DNA of 64,000 bases from Sebastes aleutianus (taxonomy: Eukaryota; Chordata; Actinopteri; Perciformes; Sebastidae). Below, piece by piece: positions 59,446-64,000 of this stretch. How positions within the stretch are numbered: the stretch's first letter is position 1; each line of letters starts with the position of its first letter. The position numbers and the translations under genes are program-made. The DNA lies in NCBI GenBank assembly GCA_916700875.1, contig CAKAKS010000039.1:8519544-8583543 (forward strand). Reading direction: 5' to 3'. The notes below the pieces were generated by a model, which saw only the letters and a list, made by a program, of their open reading frames with translations, was not told where the DNA came from and did not search any database.

Positions 59446-61557
59446 ATATTACCTTAGATCAGTGTGCATAAATCAAATGCATGTGCAAAAAACAATATTG
59501 CATTTATTAATTTTTCAATACACACATTATTGAATTAATTATTGAATAATGCAAATGCATGTAGCTTCTACCCAGAACTTCCACTACTACCACTGCTCCA
59601 TAGACACAGACAGTGCAGACTGAGCATCAATCAAAACACTGAGCTTGAACCAAGAATTGTATACATGTATATATGTATGTTTTTATTTTTATTTTGTTAT
59701 TTTGTTATTTTTTATTTGTTATTGAATTGACACTTTGGCAATATTGTTCACCTGACAGTCGTGCCAATAAGGCAAATTTAATTGAATTGACTGAGCATCA
59801 ATCAAAACTTGTGTTGTTTTTGTTTTGTTTAGTACTTTGTTATTTCTCTTTCTCTGTATAATATATTGTGGCCTTTTTTTATATTATGTCCCTGCACATG
59901 TCTTCACTTGTTTACAGTACATTACCTTAGATCAGTGTGCATAAATCAAAAGCATGTGCAAAACCAATATTATTAATTTTTCAATACACACATTAATGAA
60001 TTAATTATTGAATAATGCAAATGCATGTAGCTTCTACCCAGAACTTCTACTACTACCACTGCTCCACATAGACACAGACAGACAGTGACTGAGAGCATCA
60101 ATCAAAACGCTGAGCTTGAATCAAGAATTGTATACATGTATATATGTATGTTTTTGTTTTTATTTTGTTATTTTTTTTTTTTTTTTATTTATTATTGAAT
60201 TGACAATTTGGCAATATTGTTCACCTGACAGTCATGCCAATAAATCAAATTGAATTGAATTGAATTGACTGAGCATCAATCAAAACTTGTGTTGTTTTTG
60301 TTTTGTTTAGCACTTTGTTATTTGTCTTTCTCTGTATAATATATTGTGGCCTTTTTTATATTATGTCCCTGCACATGTCTTCACTTGTTTACAGTACATT
60401 ACCTTAGATCAGTGTGCATAAATCAAAAGCATGTGCAAAAACCAATATTATTAATTTTTCAATACACACATTATTGAATTCATTATTGAATAATGCAAAT
60501 GCATGTAGCTTCTACCCAGAACTCCCACTACTACCACTGCTCCACATAGACACAGACAGACAGTGACTGAGAGCATCAATCAAAACGCTGAGCTTGAATC
60601 AAGAATTGTATACATGTATATGTATGTTTTTGTTTTTATTTTATTTTTTTAATTTTTTTATTTATTATTGAATTGACGCTTTGGCAATATTGTTCACCTG
60701 ACAGTCATGCCAATAAATCAAATTGAATTGAATTGAATTGACTGAGCATCAATCAAAACTTGTGTTGTTTTTGTTTTGTTTAGCACTTTGTTATTTGTCT
60801 TTCTCTGTATAATATATTGTGGCCTTTTTTTATATTATGTCCCTGCACATGTCTTCACTTGTTTACAGTACATTACCTTAGATCAGTGTGCATAAATCAA
60901 AAGCATGTGCAAAAACCAATATTATTAATTTTTCAATACACACATTATTGAATTAATTATTGAATAATGCAAATGCATGTAGCTTCTACCCAGAACTCCC
61001 ACTACTACCACTGCTCCACATAGACACAGACAGACAGTGACTGAGAGCATCAATCAAAACGCTGAGCTTGAATCAAGAATTGTATACATGTATATGTATG
61101 TTTTTGTTTTTATTTTATTTTTTTAATTTTTTTATTTATTATTGAATTGACGCTTTGGCAATATTGTTCACCTGACAGTCATGCCAATAAATCAAATTGA
61201 ATTGAATTGAATTGACTGAGCATCAATCAAAACTTGTGTTGTTTTTGTTTTGTTTAGCACTTTGTTATTTGTCTTTCTCTGTATAATATATTGTGGCCTT
61301 TTTTTATATTATGTCCCTGCACATGTCTTCACTTGTTTACAGTACATTACCTTAGATCAGTGTGCATAAATCAAAAGCATGTGCAAAAACCAATATTATT
61401 AATTTTTCAATACACACATTATTGAATTAATTATTGAATAATGCAAATGCATGTAGCTTCTACCCAGAACTCCCACTACTACCACTGCTCCACATAGACA
61501 CACAGACAGACAGACAGTGTGACTGACTGAGAGCATCAATCAAGCTTGAACCCAAGA
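59446..61557 (+). repeat. Tandem array, about 470-bp unit, upstream of capza2
   Basis: The marker accttagatcagtgtgcata recurs at 59451, 59934, 60401, 60875 and 61349, with spacings of 483, 467, 474 and 474 bp. There are about 4.4 units. Units three and four are nearly identical and the first is the most diverged. The last is broken after gagcatcaatcaa, about 65 bp before the capza2 ATG. Each unit includes a LINE-like tail (tgccaataaatcaaattgaa) with ATTGA iterations. Confidence 0.93.
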
Positions 61558-61578
61558 GCTGGGAATCCACCCATGCGA

Positions 61579-61629
61579 TGACGTCACGGGGCTCTGACAA
61601 GCTGGTGGTGCCGGAAGAAAAGATGGCGG
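61579..61629 (+). promoter_or_regulatory. capza2 proximal promoter: CRE, ETS-type and YY1-type sites
   Basis: A perfect palindromic CRE (TGACGTCA) at 61579-61586, an ETS/GABP-type CCGGAAG at 61611-61617, and AAGATGGCGGA at 61619-61629, which matches the YY1 consensus and contains the start codon. There is no TATA box. This combination is typical of TATA-less housekeeping promoters. Sites are seen directly; their use is inferred. Confidence 0.6.
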
Positions 61630-61661
61630 ATCATGAGGAGCAGCTATCCGACGAGGAGAAG
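61623..61661 (+). CDS. capza2: capza2 exon 1: F-actin capping protein subunit alpha-2 (partial)
   Basis: Thirteen codons, MADHEEQLSDEEK, ending exactly at a gtaaag donor. Human CAPZA2 exon 1 encodes MADLEEQLSDEEK, a single difference. The protein pairs with CAPZB to cap actin barbed ends in the cytoplasm and in dynactin. The start is the first ATG, in a good context (aagATGG). The next exon, expected to begin VRIAAKF, is not in the window, so intron 1 exceeds 2.3 kb. Position and orientation downstream of met match conserved vertebrate synteny, which favours capza2 over capza1. This exon is too short for a simple ORF search. Confidence 0.9.
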
Positions 61662-62264
61662 GTAAAGATGCCGATTTAATCACTAGATAAACTCGAGCTG
61701 GGGGGGATGTTTAACGCTCAAAACCTCGACTTGCATTCAGGCTCCGTGTCCAGGTGCATCCTTGTCGTGTAGCAGCTTTATTAAACGTGTATTTAAAGCC
61801 TGAACGGCCTCATCAGAACCAACCGCTGCTGCTGCTCTTTATTATTTTTAGCTCAACTTCCGGCTCATTTGGAGGCTCCTTGTACGGTCCTGACTCAAAA
61901 ATAGGAGCCGTGTACATATTATAAATTCACCTGAGATTACCCCCCTACACCCTGCTCGTCCTGTGGACATGTTTGTATCCTCTCTGTGTCTCTAGTTGTG
62001 GATGTTATGGAAGTTTTCACTCACCTAACATCGCTAGCTTGTTAGTTTAGCATATAGCATGCTAACACACATAGCTAGACTTACACTAACACGCCCTTTT
62101 CTCTGTTTGATTACCGCTTTACTGTCTGTTACACAACAATTATAATGGAAGTGGTGGCTTGTCAGATTGTCAGGATTTCATTCACAGTGTGACAGCAACC
62201 CTAGGTTAGTGTACAAGCTTGCTAACAACTGTTATCTCTATTAAGTTGCATTTAAGATAGTTAA
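61662..62264 (+). other. capza2 intron 1, 5' part
   Basis: Intronic sequence after the gtaaag donor. No coding exon and no clear repeat were recognised in this stretch. The first part is fairly GC-rich (promoter-proximal). Confidence 0.6.
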
Positions 62265-64000
62265 AAGATGTGGGAACTATGAGCTCCAGTTGATCAGCGA
62301 GATGATGGAAACATCATCTGTATTCATATATGCTTTCATTTAAAAGTCTATATCTACAACTATAAAGGTCTCACACCAATTTATTCTTTTAAAAACTGTG
62401 TAACTGATAACGCTTATGCAAATTAGGTAGTGAAACTGGTACTGTTAGCAGGGTTTGTGCCCCATTACACCCCTGCTAGTTCATTTTCTCATTTCCTTAA
62501 AAGAGCACAGCCAATGCCCTGAGACAACATGAGTGTTCAACTGCATGTGTCTGAGCTGTCTGCACGAATCCTACTTGCATTTTAAGATAGGATAAGATAA
62601 TGCTTTATTAGTCCCACAGTGGGGAAATGTACAGGATTACAGCAGCAAAGGGGGACAGTGCAAACAATAAAAGACATTACTGTAGTAAAAAACAACAACA
62701 AGATCTAATAAACAAGCAAGTAAATAATAAATATATAGTAAGTAATCAGTAAAAATGTATTGATTGGTTGATTTTGTATTTTGCAACCTAAGCATCATTG
62801 CACATTTTAGTTTCTGTTAAGCTTTGTTTGCCTTTCAAGATGTGGGAACTATGAGCTCCAGTTGATCATGCGAGATGATGGAAACATGCAACGTTTAGAG
62901 TCCCATTTAAAAGTCTATATCTACAGCTATAAAGGTCTCACACCAATTTATGCTTTTAAAAACTGTGTAACTGATAACTGTTGTGCAAATTAGGTAGTGA
63001 AACTCGTACTGTTAAGCTTGGTTTGTGCCCCATTACACCCCCTGTTAGTCTCATATTTTCTCATTTCCTTAAAAGAGCACACATACACACAGCCAATGCC
63101 ATGAGACAACATGAGTGTTCAACTGCATGTGTCTGAGCTGTCTGCACGAATCCTACTTGGAATTTAAGATAGGATAAGATAATGCTTTATTAGTCCCACA
63201 GTGGGGAAATTTACAGGATTATAGCAACAAAGGGGGACAGTGCAAACAATAAAAGACATTACTGTAGTAAAAAAAACAACAAGATCTAATAAACAAGCAA
63301 GTAAATAATAAATATATAGTAAGTAATCAGTAAAAATGTATTGATTGGTTGATTTTGTATTTTGCAACCTAAGCATCATTGCACATTTTAGTTTCTGTTA
63401 AGCTTTGTTTGCCTTTCAAGATGTGGGAACTATGAGCTCCAGTTGATCATGCGAGATGATGGAAACATGCAACGTTTAGAGTCCCATTTAAAAGTCTATA
63501 TCTACAGCTATAAAGGTCTCACACCAATTTATGCTTTTAAAAACTGTGTAACTGATAACTGTTGTGCAAATTAGGTAGTGAAACTCGTACTGTTAAGCTT
63601 GGTTTGTGCCCCATTACACCCCCTGTTAGTCTCATATTTTCTCATTTCCTTAAAAGAGCACACATACACACAGCCAATGCCATGAGACAACATGAGTGTT
63701 CAACTGCATGTGTCTGAGCTGTCTGCACGAATCCTACTTGGAATTTAAGATAGGATAAGATAATGCTTTATTAGTCCCACAGTGGGGAAATTTACAGGAT
63801 TATAGCAACAAAGGGGGACAGTGCAAACAATAAAAGACATTACTGTAGTAAAAAAAACAACAACAAGATCTAATAAACAAGCAAGTAAATAATAAATATA
63901 TAGTAAGTAATCAGTAAAAATGTATTGATTGGTTGATTTTGTATTTTGCAACCTAAGCATCATTGCACATTTTAGTTTCTGTTAAGCTTTGTTTGCCTTT
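62265..64000 (+). repeat. Tandem array, about 581-bp unit, in capza2 intron 1 (runs off window)
   Basis: Units begin aagatgtgggaactatgagc at 62265, 62837 and 63418, giving lengths of 572, 581 and about 584 bp. Units two and three are almost identical (the last differs by an extra aac). Unit one is more diverged and lacks short segments. Each unit carries, reversed, a LINE-type 3' end (ataagataatgctttattagtccca). Two near-identical 71/72-codon reading frames on the minus strand (63164-63379, 63745-63963) are by-products of this repetition. The array continues beyond the window. Confidence 0.92.

Noticed and set aside
59446..61557. CRISPR-like or satellite centromere array
   Set aside because: Units of 470 bp without spacers, containing a LINE tail and only about 4.4 copies; a local tandem duplication explains it.
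63164..63963. Two near-identical 71/72-codon frames on the minus strand
   Set aside because: They are the same stretch of the 581-bp tandem unit seen twice, with hydrophobic low-complexity translation and no start context.

Overview
The window is vertebrate genomic DNA, almost certainly from a ray-finned (percomorph-like) fish. It has short conserved coding exons with GT/AG borders, long introns, many (CA)n/(TG)n runs, and dense fish-type non-autonomous transposons and LINE 3' ends. There are no operons, bacterial genes or CRISPR arrays. The species cannot be named from the sequence alone.

Positions 4017-43956 carry, on the + strand, 18 consecutive coding exons of met, the hepatocyte growth factor receptor tyrosine kinase. 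They correspond one-to-one to human MET exons 4-21. Joined, they give 2874 nt, or 957 codons plus stop, with reading phase preserved at every junction. They cover the end of the SEMA region, the PSI cysteine-rich module, four IPT/TIG domains, the transmembrane helix, the juxtamembrane segment, the tyrosine kinase domain and the C-terminal docking tail. Exons 1-3 (signal peptide and most of SEMA) lie upstream, outside the window. A 3' UTR of about 2.2-2.6 kb follows, with AATAAA signals at 46189 and 46507.

About 15 kb of intergenic DNA follows. It contains degraded repeats, two LINE 3' ends and a tandem array with a monomer of about 470 bp. The array stops about 60-75 bp before the first coding exon of capza2 (F-actin capping protein alpha-2, 61623-61661). 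Its exon 1 encodes MADHEEQLSDEEK. The proximal promoter has a perfect CRE, an ETS-type site and a YY1-type site over the start codon. The rest of the window is capza2 intron 1, filled by a second tandem array (unit about 581 bp) that runs off the end. The order MET then CAPZA2 in the same orientation matches the conserved vertebrate CAV1-MET-CAPZA2 neighbourhood.

The introns are rich in mobile-element remnants: a 0.8-kb fold-back element, several short elements with terminal inverted repeats, a tRNA-derived SINE-like element, repeat families present in two or three copies, and two opposed copies of a fragment that encodes a RecQ-helicase-like N-terminus. I did not find a new biological system. 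The most useful observations concern divergence in the receptor's regulatory segments (juxtamembrane and tail), candidate microRNA sites in the 3' UTR, and the two tandem arrays that bracket the capza2 promoter.
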